Part shown: in pieces, positions 1-12,370 of the stretch
How the letters are laid out: every line of letters begins with the position of its first letter
How positions within the stretch are numbered: position 1 is the first letter of the stretch
NCBI GenBank assembly: GCA_949126835.1
Contig: OX421494.1
Coordinates: 23,458,196 to 23,522,195, forward strand
Reading direction: 5' to 3'
DNA: 64,000 nt
Source: Anisus vortex
Taxonomy: Eukaryota; Mollusca; Gastropoda; Planorbidae
The notes under the pieces: generated by a model
What the model was told of the DNA's origin: nothing
The model's database searches: none
Seen by the model: only the letters and a program-made list of their open reading frames with translations
Translations under genes and position numbers: made by a program

Positions 1-282
1 GGGAATTGTGCTCGGCACACACTAACTTTGTCTAACGTAGCAAATTAAATATTTTAAGGGCTGCTTTACTTGCCTTATAAAAATCAACAAGGTGGGAAAG
101 GGATTCTTACTTCCTTTTTTTTTTAAACGTCCAAATCATTGGAAACATGTTGCAAGTAAAACAAATCATTTGGAGCTATAGTTTAATTAATCTTCTTCAT
201 TCAGCTATATTCTAATAATTGTTATAAAATAAGTAAATAGATCTAAATACATTTTGTTTTAAACCATTATCTTTCACCATCA
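1..282. other. Non-coding, AT-rich
   Basis: No gene, repeat unit or structured element is visible in this stretch. It holds only short A and T runs. Confidence 0.5.
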
Positions 283-445
283 TCACCATTGAACCCTTGA
301 CCGTTATGGTTGTTACGGGGTGGAGCGAATGGATACCTCATCAGTCATCTTTCTCCATTTTTGCCTATCTTGAGCGGCTGTCAATAGTTCATTCGTTTGC
401 AGCTTTGTTTACTCTTTTATATTGTCGCGGACGGCCTCTCCGATA
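283..445 (-). pseudogene. RTE-like LINE 3' end remnant
   Basis: Read on the - strand, the stretch encodes a degraded C-terminus of a non-LTR retrotransposon polyprotein, including LLTAAQDRQKWRKMTDEVS, the A-x-DR-x-x-W pattern usual at the end of RTE-type reverse transcriptases. It ends in a short GATGATG-type tail (CATCATCACCAT on +), which is typical of such 3' ends. It is a close relative of the fragment at 32833-33300. It is heavily 5'-truncated, has in-frame stops, and cannot be active. Confidence 0.7.
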
Positions 446-2107
446 TCCATGACCTTTAATATATTATTTACCTATTATTTCTACCTTTTGTTTAAGTTTA
501 CTCCCATTACCGCTTGTATGGATGTTTCCTTATGGGATTAGTCTCCTACCATAGATATATATTATGCTCCTACCTATTCTTAAACTTTAATAAGAATTTT
601 ATTTAAAAAAATTTAAGACGGGCCGTCGAATTTATTAAAATAAAAAGTTTTTTAACGCTGGAAATACTATGGGATTGGAAGGAACGGGCAAACGATTGGT
701 CAGAGGAAATATAGATCCCCCCAAAACTCAAAGTCATGGTCATTTGATGATTATAACGTTATCTGAAACGTGACAGGTAAGAGCTTCCGGGTTCATCCCC
801 ATTGACCTGTGCGCAACTTGCGGCTGTTAACATTATTGCTGTATCAATAGCGATCTGTTGACTTCCTGTCAAGAAAGGAGGCGGAGGTGGGGCTGGTGGC
901 GGTGGCTCACTGACCCTAACAAGCGCATTAGGGCTGAGCCAGCAGACACGGCAGTACCTGACCTCATACGTAATATGTATAGCAGACGTACAAGCATGAG
1001 TGACAGACAAACGAGTGCGACAGATTTGTTGCTGGTGTTGTTTTTCTTTCCCTCCCCCCCCCCCCCCTCTTTCTCCCCCCCCCCTCTCCCTCTTTGTTTT
1101 TTTCTGAAACTTTGTGTTGTTTTTGTTAAGTCTATGTTTGTAAACAAAATCTTACCACGTGTCCAGAGAAAGGTCAGCGGTAGTGAAAAGTCTGTGGACA
1201 AAGTCCGTTATACCTATATTCACAATCTCCTGCGCGCGTGGGTCGGATTATCGACACCTACTTAACTTCTGACCAATAAAACCACGGTGTCAAGTTGACT
1301 TCTGCGAAAACGTGACGTTTCACTGAAGGCAACTCTTCTCGCTTTTTACCCAAAACTCCAAAATGCCCCCCCCCCCCTCCAAAATTTGTATTTTTGTTCC
1401 TGTATTATTTTTTTTTTACAGTTGGTGGTTTCGTTTGTTGTTTTTCCAACTTTCTTTAATTCTTAGGAGATGTGTCGGTCTTAAAGTTTCCCAATGGATC
1501 CAGGGATTAGTGCTGGGAAATCTAAGTTAGTCACAAACTGTTGCGTGAACGCCAGCCCTCGACGACACGCTCGCAAACAGACGTTTAAAACTCGCTGGGC
1601 TACTTGCTTTGTTTGTTGTACATGGTCCAAATGTTGTGGAGGAGAAAAAGGAACAAAGATGACCGCACACACACACACACTCACACACACAAAAACTGCG
1701 TGTCTTCGGACCAGACCGGCCTGGAAGTTTTTTTTCAACGTTTTTGACGGTTTAACAGTAGAGTGCTTGTCCAGATTGGAAGGGGACACAGGAGAAATTT
1801 TTTTGTAAAGTCCAAAGTGACACTTGGTCAATAAGCCAAGTCCTGGAAAACAATTATGGAAATTCCCCTTTGTTTTTTTTTTCCAACATCCCTTGTCTCT
1901 CGTGTTTTTTGGGAGTGATCGTTGCATACCTTACAGAATGACAAAATGCAAAGATGAACAAGTAAGGATGGGCTATTCGTTTTTTCTTCTCAATTTATAG
2001 AGACGCTGTACTTCAGATTTTTAGACTAGATTTAAAACAAAGAATGATCATCCGTATTATTTTTTCATTGTATTATATTAATGTATGCTAATTAGATGTT
2101 GTTTAAC
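446..2107. other. Non-coding; poly-C and CA tracts
   Basis: No gene recognised. The stretch contains C-rich runs near 1053-1084 and 1365-1378 and a CA tract near 1668-1690. Open frames here cover low-complexity DNA on both strands and show no domain. Confidence 0.5.
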
Positions 2108-2321
2108 CAAAGACTATAATAAGATGGACCGCTCGGTTTAATATTTCTGCAATTTGATGAGTCGGAATTCCCGATCGTACCAAAGTCCAATAGACTTCCG
2201 GTCTAGTAACTCTCAATGGAAAAGTAAGATTAAAATCGAAAGTTGTATACAGTGCTCTGAAAATAAGCAATTGTTAAGTTCTAAAAATTAGAACAAGCGG
2301 TTCAGCTCATTATAGTCTTTG
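2108..2321. mobile_element. P-like MITE, 214 bp
   Basis: Inverted ends CAAAGACTATAAT and ATTATAGTCTTTG bound a 214-bp AT-rich segment. The flanks are GTTTAAC on the left and GTTCGAC on the right, a plausible but diverged 7-bp duplication. The interior shares the motif GGAATTCCCGAT and the block AAGATGGACCGC with the 720-bp element at 39726-40445, so the two belong to one non-autonomous family. Assignment to the P superfamily rests on the 7-8 bp duplication and the CA...TG termini, and is an inference. Confidence 0.6.
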
Positions 2322-2691
2322 GTTCGACTTAATATTTATTTGATTCATCGTGTAAATTATGTAATAAAAACTCAAAATATGACGTGGATATGTGTGATAG
2401 ACAGGTGGACAGGTGATGATTTAAAAGATAAATCGGCGGATGGAATAGACTAGGGGAGTGTAATAAGCGACCCGCGGGCCACAACTTGGCCCGCCAAGCG
2501 TTTCACTGCGGCCCCCACAGAGCTTTTAACGAATGTTTTTTTTGTAATTCATTGTATTAAATACATTAACTAAATTTTCAGAATGATTGCACAGTATAAT
2601 TGCATCAAAGTCGTATAAGACCCAGTGAAGAAAAATGTTGCACACACTTTTATTAGATAAACAAGCTGTTAGACAAAGATATAGATTTATA

Positions 2692-2692
2692 A

Positions 2693-2750
<58 letters not shown>

Positions 2751-2804
2751 GGATAGATAGATATATAGATAGATAGATGGACAGGTAGATAGATAGACAG
2801 ATAG

Positions 2805-2835
<31 letters not shown>

Positions 2836-2985
2836 GATGGATAGATACATAGATACATAGATAGATAGATAGATAGATGGATAGATAGATAGATATAAAG
2901 ATAGATAGATAGATTGCTAGAAACATAGATAGATAGATAGATGGATAGATAGATATATAGATAGATGGATAGATAGATATATAGA
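2692..2985. repeat. (GATA)n microsatellite
   Basis: About 290 bp of imperfect GATA/TAGA tetranucleotide repeat with occasional GATG, ACAG and ATAT variants. Frames on the - strand read only as Tyr-Leu-Ser-Ile repeats and are not genes. Confidence 0.95.
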
Positions 2986-5900
2986 TATGATAATTAAAAA
3001 TGGAGATATATTGCTAGTTATAAGTTATATAATTAGACATATAAATATTAAAATGGTCCATTGTATCTTCTATTATCTCCTTCACCTTCTTACCCCAAAC
3101 ACTTCCATCTCTCCCCACCCCACCCCCACCACCATTAAAGCCTCTGAAGACGATACGTCAAGTGATGGACTGACAGGTGCCGGAGGGCCCCCGGCCAGGT
3201 TTTTGAGACACTCTCCCAGACAAATCCCCCGGATCAGTTCCCTACAATTCCTGTTTTTGATCCGATTAAATCAGGCAATCTCTCGCGACAACCGGATGTG
3301 ACCGAGCAGTGGCAGTCTTTGGTCAACACTATTAGCCGTTTTCTGCTCGGAGCTGGCCGCTTGCCCTGGCAATGATACACACTTACTTAGCCCGGTTTCT
3401 GTATTATTTTATCATATTATGTTTGGAACCCAACATCCCAGCGGGCACACCGCGTCGCATCGATGGGAATAAAACGTGGTTTTCACGTTTTTTCGTGGTT
3501 TCCACGTGTTCCCCCCGTCGATACAACATGCCCACTGGGATGGAAGAAACACTACAGTCAAGCGGCCTGGCTAAGAAGTGGAGGGGAGTGGAGGTGGAAA
3601 TAATTAGAAGATTTCCAAAAACTTGCCGTAGGGAACAGAGGTTGTGGTCCTAAGAACTAGACTATAAGAACTAGACTATATGTATAATATGTTGCTTGAT
3701 TTTTTTAGCAGGTCTTATGAATATGGGAAAACTGTATCCATGTCACAGCTCTGGGAGTATATAAATCTGTTTATCTATCAATCTATTTGTGTAATTTTAT
3801 TTGTATCTTCTATCTATTTTTACATCAATCTATTTCTTTATCTGTCTTTCAAGATAAACGTATTTTTCTACATTTCTATATATATATATTTCTCTCACTT
3901 TCTAATTAGCATATCTGAAGTTCATCTATCCATATATATTTCTATATCAATATTTTTCAATAACCGACTCTCTCTCTCTTTTTCTCTCGCGCTATTACTA
4001 TCAATCAACATATCTGTTTCTGTTTAAGCATCTATATATCTGTCTATCTCACTCTATCTTTCTCTCTCTATGTGTTCTATCTTTTCTATCTAGTCTATCA
4101 ACCTTATCTCAGCCAGTCTGGTCTGCAGCGACTAACAGTTTAACACACCATATATATAAAAAAAAAATCACCCAACAGATGTGAAATACAATTATTATAT
4201 CATGTAAGTAACTTTTGTGAGGTGTTAACCAAAAAAGTGATTCCTATATAACAAACCAGCAAAAAAAAAAAAAAGAAGGAAAAAAAAGAACAACTGAAAA
4301 TGGTATGTCCTTTGTCCTTGTCCGAATCAACATACATAGAAGCTTCCAAATTGGTTGTGTAATCGAAGCAGGAGCTACGCTATCAACTTTAAATAGTGGA
4401 TAACAAGGGACTCAAATAGGCGTTGGGCGGAGAATGCGGCGGTTGAACCCACACGGCCCAGACAAAGTCACTGCCGTGTCAGTTAGAATGTTATATTTGA
4501 TGCCCCCCCCCCCCGCACACACACAGAAACTACTGCCAAACTGACTTTATAAACCTGACATCACGCACCCCCTTGTACAGGTAACAAAAGAGGCTTAGAG
4601 GAGTGAGAGAGAGGGAGGGAGAGAGAAAAAAAATATCGGGGCTGGTCAGAGCTGACCAACAAATAACTTCTGTTCACAGAATCGGCCAGAGAAAAATTTG
4701 CAGGACAAACGGGCTCGATTAAACATCCTCCCATGTCATCGAACCAAACTGGCAAGCAGACATTTGGCAGAAGTCCCCCCCCCCTCCTTTATTTCCCCTG
4801 CGCGACTTGAGGCCAGCCCAGGGTCGAAGACCCAGCGGGTCTTTGCTAGCATCCAGCGAGGATGGGCAAATATGTTCAGTGTCCGTAACGCCTTGTCACT
4901 AAGTTGGGCAATGAGAAAGCCATATTGACTTGCCCACCCCCTTGGGCATACACGCAAACAAGACAGGCACGTTAAGACAATAAGAATTCGACAATCGGTC
5001 GACGATGTTATCCCCAGACGGAATCCCCCCTAACACTTGTTTTCATCTGTATTGCCGTATTAAAAATCATATTCCAAGAGGGAAGCTCAAAACATTTGTT
5101 TACTTCCCCTCCCCCTGTTTTCATTCTCGTATTCTGCCCCCCCCCCCTTTTTTTTAATTTATTTTGGAGACACGCAAAGTTACATTTGAAGTAACAAACA
5201 GAAAGCTGGGTTTTTTCTTTAATGTGAACTCTATTTAAAAATTCATGTTTTTGAGAGGCCGGAAATTGTAATGCAGTTTTATGTTATATTAGCTAAATTA
5301 CCCGGCGTTGACCGGGGTAACAATGACGTCGAAGAGCGAATTGCTCATAGTTTTAACTTCATATATGGATGTAGATTACATACAGTTTTTATCCTCCATT
5401 TCAAGTTAAATAATGTTTATTATGAATTTATTATTAATTTAGATAACATGGATTTACGCTAATCGGTATTTATGATGTGTTTGTGATGTATTATGCCAAC
5501 CTAAACAACTTTAATGATTATACTAAATTCATATAGGGCCTAGTAAGGCCTTACGAGTTTCTTACTTATGGCAATCAATAAGGAAAACTAAAAATTCAGA
5601 AAATCTTCACATTCTGAACTTCATTGTAATCAGGAAACTGTAGGTAGGCCTATCGTTATTATAGCAAGAATAATATCCATAGAGTAAGATTAATCGAGCC
5701 CATGACATGCGCTTGACAAACGGGGGATTCTAACAACTAAACTACGCAGGACACATCTACTATCATCTAGGAACAGAGAATCGCAAAAGCAAAATAACAG
5801 ACAAAAAGTTAATAATAATAAGTCACGTGCCTTTAAACTGACCAATGAGAGTCGAAATATGTTAATAGGCAACATACAATATTCTTTATCTAATTATGTA

Positions 5901-6423
5901 TAATATTGATAAAGTTTTAAAAAAAAACACGTTCATACATTACAAGAAAAAAATATATTAAGTTTTAAAAACATGGAGCATTGGCTTGATATACAATTTT
6001 GTCAGTCAAACCCACACACATACACCCTCAAACAAACACACACACGCACAAACGCTCACTCATGTATACAAACAGCTAGATCTATGCAAAATGCAAACAC
6101 ACACACACACTTTTGTCCCACCAACTGTTATTGTAGTAGTACTCCCCAGCGTGGAGGGTGAGTGAGGGGTTAGGATTTAGTGGCGGGAACCACTTCAACT
6201 GTATTTTTTTTCTTTTTACTCTGTCTCTCTCTCTAAGCTCCGCCTCTTCATCGCCACGCCTTCCAAATCTCACCCCTCTCTCTCTCTCTCTTTTTTTTTC
6301 TCTGAGACTTCAGGATTTAAACATAATAAGTTTTAACATTTTGTACTTTATAGTCAGGAATCGACTTGTAGCTTACCGCTATATAAAATATTTTTGCAAG
6401 GATGGCAACGATCTTATAAGTTT
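2986..6423. other. Non-coding, low complexity
   Basis: No gene recognised. The stretch holds a degenerate pyrimidine-rich TCTA region (about 3760-4090), poly-A near 4262-4275, poly-C runs near 4502-4514 and 5138-5148, CA tracts near 6010-6110, and CT tracts near 6222-6300. The module near 5293-5320 (ATTACCCGGCGTTG) recurs in diverged form at 36465-36478 and is probably a repeat fragment. Opposed open frames at 4561-4957 overlap on both strands and show no domain. Confidence 0.5.
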
Positions 6424-6579
6424 ACAGACGTTCCTTCTAGATAGAAGATTATTACGTCCAGTAGGCCCAAAACTCCTGCAGGGCGACGGGATCCGTCGGT
6501 GGCAGGGATAGAACCAGCGACCTGTCAGTTGTTTTTTTGGTTGACAGTCCGGTGATCTAACCGCTGGACCAGCCGGCTT
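6424..6579 (-). repeat. tRNA-derived SINE, family B
   Basis: On the - strand the head reads like a tRNA: an A-box-like TGGTCCAGCGGTTAG followed by a B-box-like GGTTCTATCCC, with a short insert between. The body then includes a segment ending AGAAGGAACGTCTGTAAA. The same tail module is seen alone at about 8928-8975, so this is a dispersed family. No intact cloverleaf was found, so it is not called a tRNA gene. Confidence 0.65.
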
Positions 6580-6842
6580 CTCGTCGCTTTAAAGCTGATG
6601 TGTAATCCTTTTTACACTAATAGATCCTATATTTTTTTCTTCACATGCATGAATAGTCTTGAAATGTTTAAAGACCCATTAGAATCGTTTATTACAAATA
6701 TATGTTTAATGCTTGTAATACGAAAAGGGAGGAGCTAAAATATTGGGAGGAGCTTCGTCATCTCTAAAGGCCATGCACGGGCGTGGCTAGAGACAGGTCA
6801 ATCTTCAACTCCTACCTGAGATAATTGTAATAGTTAAGTAAC

Positions 6843-7073
6843 CTTCGGACCAAACTGATCATGGAGCTGGTGAAGCAGCGTTCACCCGTTTCTGTGGCCA
6901 CGGCATACTAGGGGATGTGTGGCCAGCACAATGCCCAGCCGCCTTTACTTTACCCCAACTAATGTCAGGTACCCATCAGAGCTGGGTAGACTCAGGGACA
7001 CCCACCACGAGGATTCGAACCCAGGACCATCGGATCGTCAGTCGAACGCGCTTCCGCTCGGCTACCGTGCCCC
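6843..7073 (-). repeat. tRNA-derived SINE, family A (copy 1)
   Basis: On the - strand it begins with GGGGCACGGTAGCCGAGCGG, a tRNA-like A box, has a B-box-like GGGTTCGAATCC, and continues through a conserved body (CAGCTCTGATGGGTACCTGA, GGGGTAAAGTAAAG, TGGCCACA) to a tail ending near GGTCCGAAGG. Near-identical copies lie at about 27530, 35974, 38594, 40931, 46676 and 50312. This is one of the more complete copies. Confidence 0.85.
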
Positions 7074-7607
7074 TTTAAGATTATTGTAGATCACTGAATA
7101 AAAAAACAACAACAACAACAAAAAAACAAACAAAAAACAACAACTGCAACATCTGGTACCATTTAATATGTTATTTAATTTTTTTTTGTTTTTGCTTGTC
7201 TGTTATAAAAAAATTTGAGCATTTTTTCTTCATTGGGACTAACAAAGATATAGAGGCCTAATCGTTTTAATTATAAACTGTCAATTTAACACACACACAC
7301 ACACAAAAGGGAAATAAAATTATTACACTATGGCTTTTTGTCATAGTAAGATGAAAGTAAGTTGAAGTTGAAGTCACTTACAACATTTTATTTCTGTGGC
7401 TAACTACAGGGGAATGAGAAACTCAATGAATCAAGCTGGGAACACAGATGGACTCAAAGTAAAACTTGGCTAGAGAAAAATTGAACAAAAAACAAACCCA
7501 GAGGGATATGCCAATGTGCTCAGTTTTGTCTCTTTCTATCATGATCTCGTATTTATATCAATCTATATATTTACCGTGAGTTTGTTTATATGTTTGTTTA
7601 TATATAT
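7074..7607. other. Non-coding, AT-rich
   Basis: No gene recognised. There is a CAA-rich stretch just after the SINE (about 7105-7150) and a short CA tract near 7291-7304. Confidence 0.5.
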
Positions 7608-7853
7608 ACTAGTGGTTATGCCCGTCAAAATGACGGAGAAAAGAATGACTACAATGTCTTCTCTCTCTCTCTCTTTCTCTCTCTTAACAAAAAAGATAAT
7701 ATTACACTAAAAACTGGAGTGAGAACGTTTCTTTTCGGTATTTAGTTTTTGTTCTTTTTAATTGTTTCTGGTCGCCCTGACCCTGACATATGCATAAGAA
7801 ACACATTGTAGTCATTCTTTTCTCCGTCATTTTGACGGACATAACCACTAGTG
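7608..7853. mobile_element. Hairpin-type MITE with ~50-bp inverted arms
   Basis: The arms at about 7608-7657 and 7803-7853 are inverted copies. Both carry ACTAGTGGTTATG, GTCAAAATGACGG and GAATGACTACAATGT, and differ at about one position (CCCGTC versus TCCGTC). The loop contains a CT microsatellite. No transposase is encoded. A target-site duplication could not be fixed because the flanks are TA-rich. Superfamily unassigned. Confidence 0.7.
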
Positions 7854-7865
7854 TATGTATATTAT

Positions 7866-8400
7866 AAGAATAAGAATAACTTCTTTGTCTCGAGAGACAA
7901 TTCAATTCAACATTTTAATTGAATAGCGTAGTTTATTCTGGCTACATATAATAGCAGAATCAGCCGTGGCTGGCCAAGCCAGTGTTTGAGTGACAGTCTC
8001 TGGAACAGCCGATAAGTGAACCTGATTTTTTGACGTCTTTTCTCCACTTCATCCTCTCCAGTGATATTTCAGTTCTTTTAGCTTCAGAGACAGTTAACCC
8101 AGCATATACAGTCTGCCTCCATGCTGTGCAATCTTTTGTGGTCTACTTCCAGGTTTCAAGATCAATAGGCTACCGGTTGCCTTGAGGTCACATCCAGGAC
8201 GTTCCTGTAGTTAATGGTTGGTCGTCCAGGGGCGCTAGTGCCAATTGAAAGCTCTCAATACATGGTGTCTTTTTGTGATGCGACCATCTTGCAGTCGGCT
8301 GACATGACCGACCCTCAGAAATCTGCGTTGGGATAGGACAAAGTACATACTCGCCTGGTCCAGGAGCTAATGGTTCGATATGCAATATGTCCAAGTTACA
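7866..8400 (-). pseudogene. RTE-like LINE C-terminus, frame-shifted
   Basis: The - strand encodes, in more than one frame and with stops, the usual tail of an RTE-type polyprotein: an ELSIGTSAPGRPTINYRNVL block near 8190-8260 (GRP-x-x-x-Y), then DxKATG, then near 7960-8030 a C2H2-like remnant reading SLIGCSRDCHSNTGLASHG. It ends in a TTCTTA-type simple tail near 7866-7880. The open frame at 8188-8580 on the same strand is a shadow in the wrong frame and not an independent gene. Confidence 0.7.
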
Positions 8401-8984
8401 CCCAGCATACAGCGGAGACAGCGCATGTAACACACTCTCACTTAAAAATGTATGCATAAAGAATACAATTTCCGTGATTTCATTAAAAGAATTATCTGCA
8501 GTTAATTGTAAACACAATCGATAGGCCTTATAAAGTCCTAATTTTGTAATGACAAAGTCTGAAAACAACCTAATTTTCACTGTAGCATTTAAGTTCTATT
8601 TACAAATTAAAAAGACTTTACACTTCATAAGAACCGTGTTTATACAGATTACTGTCAAAATTTCACCTATTTCTAAATCATTTCAAAACATTCGCCAATG
8701 AATTATTGTCTGTGAGATGAAGAGCATAGAACAAAAGATCAATCTTTAAATACAACTATTTCTGTTGTTTTTTCTTCATTCAGTTTATAACTTCAGATTG
8801 GAAAGTTGTCTGTCATTGATCATTTTACTTTCAATGGGAAAAGTTTGATATATAATCACAAGCATTTTTTTAACGCCCCCCCCCTTTTATTGAATATATT
8901 CTATACCCTTATCTTATATTTATAGACGCTCCTTCTATACAGAAGATTAATGCACTCGACGCTCATCCGTGGTCTGAGCCTAGT
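8401..8984. other. Non-coding, SINE B tail
   Basis: No gene recognised. A short piece at about 8928-8975 matches the tail module of the SINE at 6424-6579. A poly-C run lies near 8876-8884. Confidence 0.5.
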
Positions 8985-9211
8985 CTTGCATTTTGATTAG
9001 TGTTTTAAATGCTGTTAAGTTACTGGTTAACCTGGTTTGTTCAGGCTACACATTCCATGCTCGGATGCCACTCGTGAAGACAGAGTACTTTATGCATTTG
9101 TTATCGCATAAGAAAAGTGGTTTGTCCTTATGTTTATCTTAACATTGCAACAAGATATATTTCTAAATTAGAATGCAATGCCTTGTGTGTTTGCCATTCT
9201 GTCCTCTAATG
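8985..9211 (-). pseudogene. CR1/Jockey-like LINE, 3' part (downstream of hAT insert)
   Basis: This is the 3' end of a minus-strand non-LTR retrotransposon whose upstream part lies at 14706-15610. Read on the - strand it continues the sequence ending LLNLETLE with DRMAN and runs to a PEQTRLTSNLTAFKTLI tail. The same order of motifs is seen in the plus-strand relative at 40446-40690 (NLETLEDRRA ... LPEQTRKTNNFTSFKTLI). It is separated from its 5' part by the hAT insertion at 9212-14705. Stops and frameshifts are present, so it is inactive. Confidence 0.8.
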
Positions 9212-9401
9212 CAGAGTTCGGCAACATTTTGCTTATATGAAATAATTTTTATAGGACATTTTATTTCACTCCGTAGCAAGACCAATGCCAAAAGCAAAGG
9301 AGATTATATAATATAGAGAAAATCGCTAAAGCGTTTTATATTTAATACAAAATGAACGTGTTTGTGATTATCATCTTCTTTTTATTATTATTATTATTAT
9401 C

Positions 9402-9846
9402 ACTCCCTTTATTTTAAGTTGCATTTTCTGTCTGTCTGTCTGTCTGTCTGTCTGCAATGGTGCAAAAATTGGCTTCGATTTTTCGACCACTTCCCGTGGT
9501 CCGATCGAGCTGAAATTTGGACAGCGCCTAACAATGCATCCTATCAAATTTTCAGTTAAAACAACTTAATAATACTACACTTATGACAATATTCATTTCT
9601 TAAAAGGAAAGTATAAGAACAATTTTGATTTCGCGTTAAAAATGCCTGTGCAACTTTTTATACTTTTTCGGCGCAAAGCTAGAAAAAAAAATTATGCGCT
9701 AAGATTATTTTTAGAACAATTCATACAGAGTAAGGAGATATTTTTGAGATTTGCGACACAGATATTTTTTCTGTACGTTTCATTTGCAGTAGTCAATGAA
9801 TTATTTAATGACATGATGGTAAACTTAGTTTGCAAATAAAGGGAGT
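9402..9846. mobile_element. Putative 445-bp inverted-repeat element nested in hAT copy A
   Basis: Perfect 13-bp inverted ends ACTCCCTTTATTT (9402-9414) and AAATAAAGGGAGT (9834-9846) flank a segment absent from hAT copy B. It contains a (TCTG)n run at about 9430-9453. The target duplication is ambiguous because the left flank is (ATT)n. The small open frame at 9642-9839 has no recognisable domain. Confidence 0.5.
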
Positions 9847-10042
9847 ATAATACAAACTTCGTTTTTATGGTTTTCTTTTTTATTTATATCAAATACATGT
9901 AGGCATACAATAAATTATTACTAAACTTTCAAATTTATGGTAATTATTGTCTAAACATTATTATTGGATAGTCGAGATGGGGATCTAACACTTATTAATG
10001 TAAATTATAATTTGATCTCAATTTATTTGAGAAGTTTATTAA

Positions 10043-10491
10043 AGACCAAGTGAAGAGCTTTTTATCAAAATTGAGTTAACATTTGATTTTGATAGTAAAT
10101 AGTGTATTCAGTATCTGAATGTTAAAAAAAACATTTATACAAAATATCAAAGATACATTTTAAGTAATTAGTTCAATATTTGCACTTAAATGTGTGTGTT
10201 TTTCGAAAGATTACTCCAAATCTCGTAGCCATTTGAGATGTTTTTATTTCCGGCAATATAGGAAAGTGACGTAACATAAAGGATTCCGACTAGGAAAAAT
10301 GAATATTGTCACGTGTTTTGAATCTATTGCCACATGTTTTGAATCTTTTCCCGGTTCTTATTTTTAACAAAATGTTTAAATATAGATTTATAGCGTCTAT
10401 TTTTATTTATTTATTTCCCTTGTGATACGTCACTGCCGTATGAGGCTATTCCAAATCTCGTTCCTTTGAGAAAAACCTCTTCACTTGGCCT
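10043..10491. mobile_element. TTAA-flanked MITE, 449 bp, nested in hAT copy A
   Basis: The element is flanked by TTAA on both sides (10039-10042 and 10492-10495). Its ends are inverted: the left begins AGACCAAGTGAAGAG and the right ends CTCTTCACTTGGCCT, with imperfect pairing continuing to about 27 bp. A TTAA duplication is characteristic of the piggyBac and Kolobok groups. There is no coding capacity. The segment is absent from hAT copy B, which supports a later insertion. Confidence 0.7.
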
Positions 10492-11509
10492 TTAACGTCT
10501 TTTATACCAGTTCGATTAAACTTCAGTAATCAGTGATGTTAAGCGGAATAGATACGTGGTATTCACAAAATTCGGGTAATTAATGTAATGTTTAAAAATA
10601 TACATATACATTCGGTAGTCATATAATATTTATATAATTTTCAAATACTTTTTACAGTTTGATCATTTCAAAGTTATAAATTGTAAACTATTTATTCTTT
10701 TATAAATGAAAAAAAAAGAAACCTTAGAAAAATCATCTCAATAAAACGGGTTAATTATCTCCCTTTAATTAAAAAAACACAGTTGATGTTATAGTGGTGC
10801 CAAGCAAGTTATGTATTGTAATGTAATATAACGAATAATAATAATTATTTCTTTATCCAACATTATGGCATTCATTACAAGATTTAATTATTATTATTAG
10901 AGGATTAAAATAATTTATGTAAAAACTATTGTAAATAAACATTTCCTTTATTAAGTGTTGTTTTGTCCATCTTATTAGTTTAGCCTATATTGTAAACATT
11001 AATGATTACAGAAATTACATAATATATTGCTATTTAAAAAAACAACTAATATTTATTAAATTAATAATACAAATAAATTTGTTTTAGAATTACTTATAAT
11101 ATGCATGTTCAATTAAAGAAAATGAGCATACAAAAAATATTTTAAATGTAATTAGTCTGTATAAATTATTGAGTGGTCAAGTGTAGTCAAGGGACCTCTT
11201 TGTATGTTTAAAACAATTTTCATGTGCGATAAAATAATTCACAAGCGTAAGTTGAACCTAAAGCTGAATGTAAAAGAGCGAATGCCTAGCAGTTGAGAAT
11301 AGCAGATGGCTTTCCTAAGCAGCTTCCTTCAAGATTTTTTTCCGCAAATAAATGCGGAAAAATTTGCACATTTAGATGTTTTTAAATTTTTTAAATTCAA
11401 TTCAAGAAGGTTGTAGTAATATCAAACTAGTTAGGTATGAAAAAATGAGTCCATCAATTTGAAAGTCTTGCCTATGATTAGAAAACTCCGCTTTGAGTGC
11501 TTCAATGTA

Positions 11510-11550
11510 GGGGAGAGGTGGGTAATTCGTACCGGTGTGTAATTCGTACC
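11510..11550. promoter_or_regulatory. pogo 5' inverted repeat and subterminal motif
   Basis: The terminal repeat contains GGTAATTCGTACC, and a second GTAATTCGTACC follows at 11539-11550. Similar TACGAATTACC or CGTACC motifs occur near 11903-11937, 12322, 14132-14200 and in the right end. Repeated motifs next to transposon ends are usually transposase-binding sites. That role is inferred here. Confidence 0.5.
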
Positions 11551-12370
11551 TCTGCCGTTTTACATACTTTGACTGGTTGTAATTACGATTTAAGCCCATC
11601 AAAACATGCGAGCACATTAATTAGGACTTCCATAGAAAAATGGCGGACATTGACAAGAATGAAAAGCGGTAAGCACGATTTATATGTTTTTACACTAGTT
11701 GATGTTATTTTGACCATTGTCTCTATTCGTACTATGTAGGTCTGGTGAAACATAGCTTGTTTATACTTGTTATGTGTACTGACTATCCAGTCTTCTTAAT
11801 TAATAAGTATAATTTGATCTATTTTGTATTGGCAAGAAAAAAATAGAAGTGGAAAACAATGATACATCTGAGTCAGCTAAATCGTACCACTCTATGGAGG
11901 GCAATACGTACCGGTACTAATTACCCGCAGTGGTACGTTTTAGCTGCAATAGACTTTGTGAATTGATTATATCATAACTCATAATAAAACCTATTTATAA
12001 ATTCGGAGTTTCTGGAACTGTTGAGTCATATCTGTACTCAGGAGTCTTAAGAAGTGTGTAAACCACCAATACGCTCCCCTTAAGAGTACACATGTGGAAC
12101 AGCTGGTGTTTCGCCTCTGAGGATCATTGCACTGCCGAGAGGCTCCGAGACTCGGTGCTAGTAAGCAGTGAGTGCCTTATCGACGTGCCGAGGGGTGGCT
12201 ATTTTTGGACAGGTTATCGATGTTCACCCCCCCCTCCCCCCTTTCACCTTCCCACTTGTCCATCCCTTAATATAGAACATTAAAGCTGACATTTCGAGAC
12301 ACTTATATTTAGGAACTGGTGAGTTCGTACCTTTTTTTTTTACCTGTTTATAATATTTTAGAACTTTAAC

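Noticed and set aside
2526..2926. Several minus-strand frames of Tyr-Leu-Ser-Ile repeats
   Set aside because: They are translations of the (GATA)n microsatellite, open only because the repeat lacks stops.
4561..4957. Opposed open frames of 64-76 codons
   Set aside because: They overlap on both strands, include low-complexity Ser/Leu stretches, and show no motif or splice support.
8188..8580. 130-codon minus-strand frame as a gene
   Set aside because: The recognisable RTE tail is in other frames of the same strand; this frame shows no domain.
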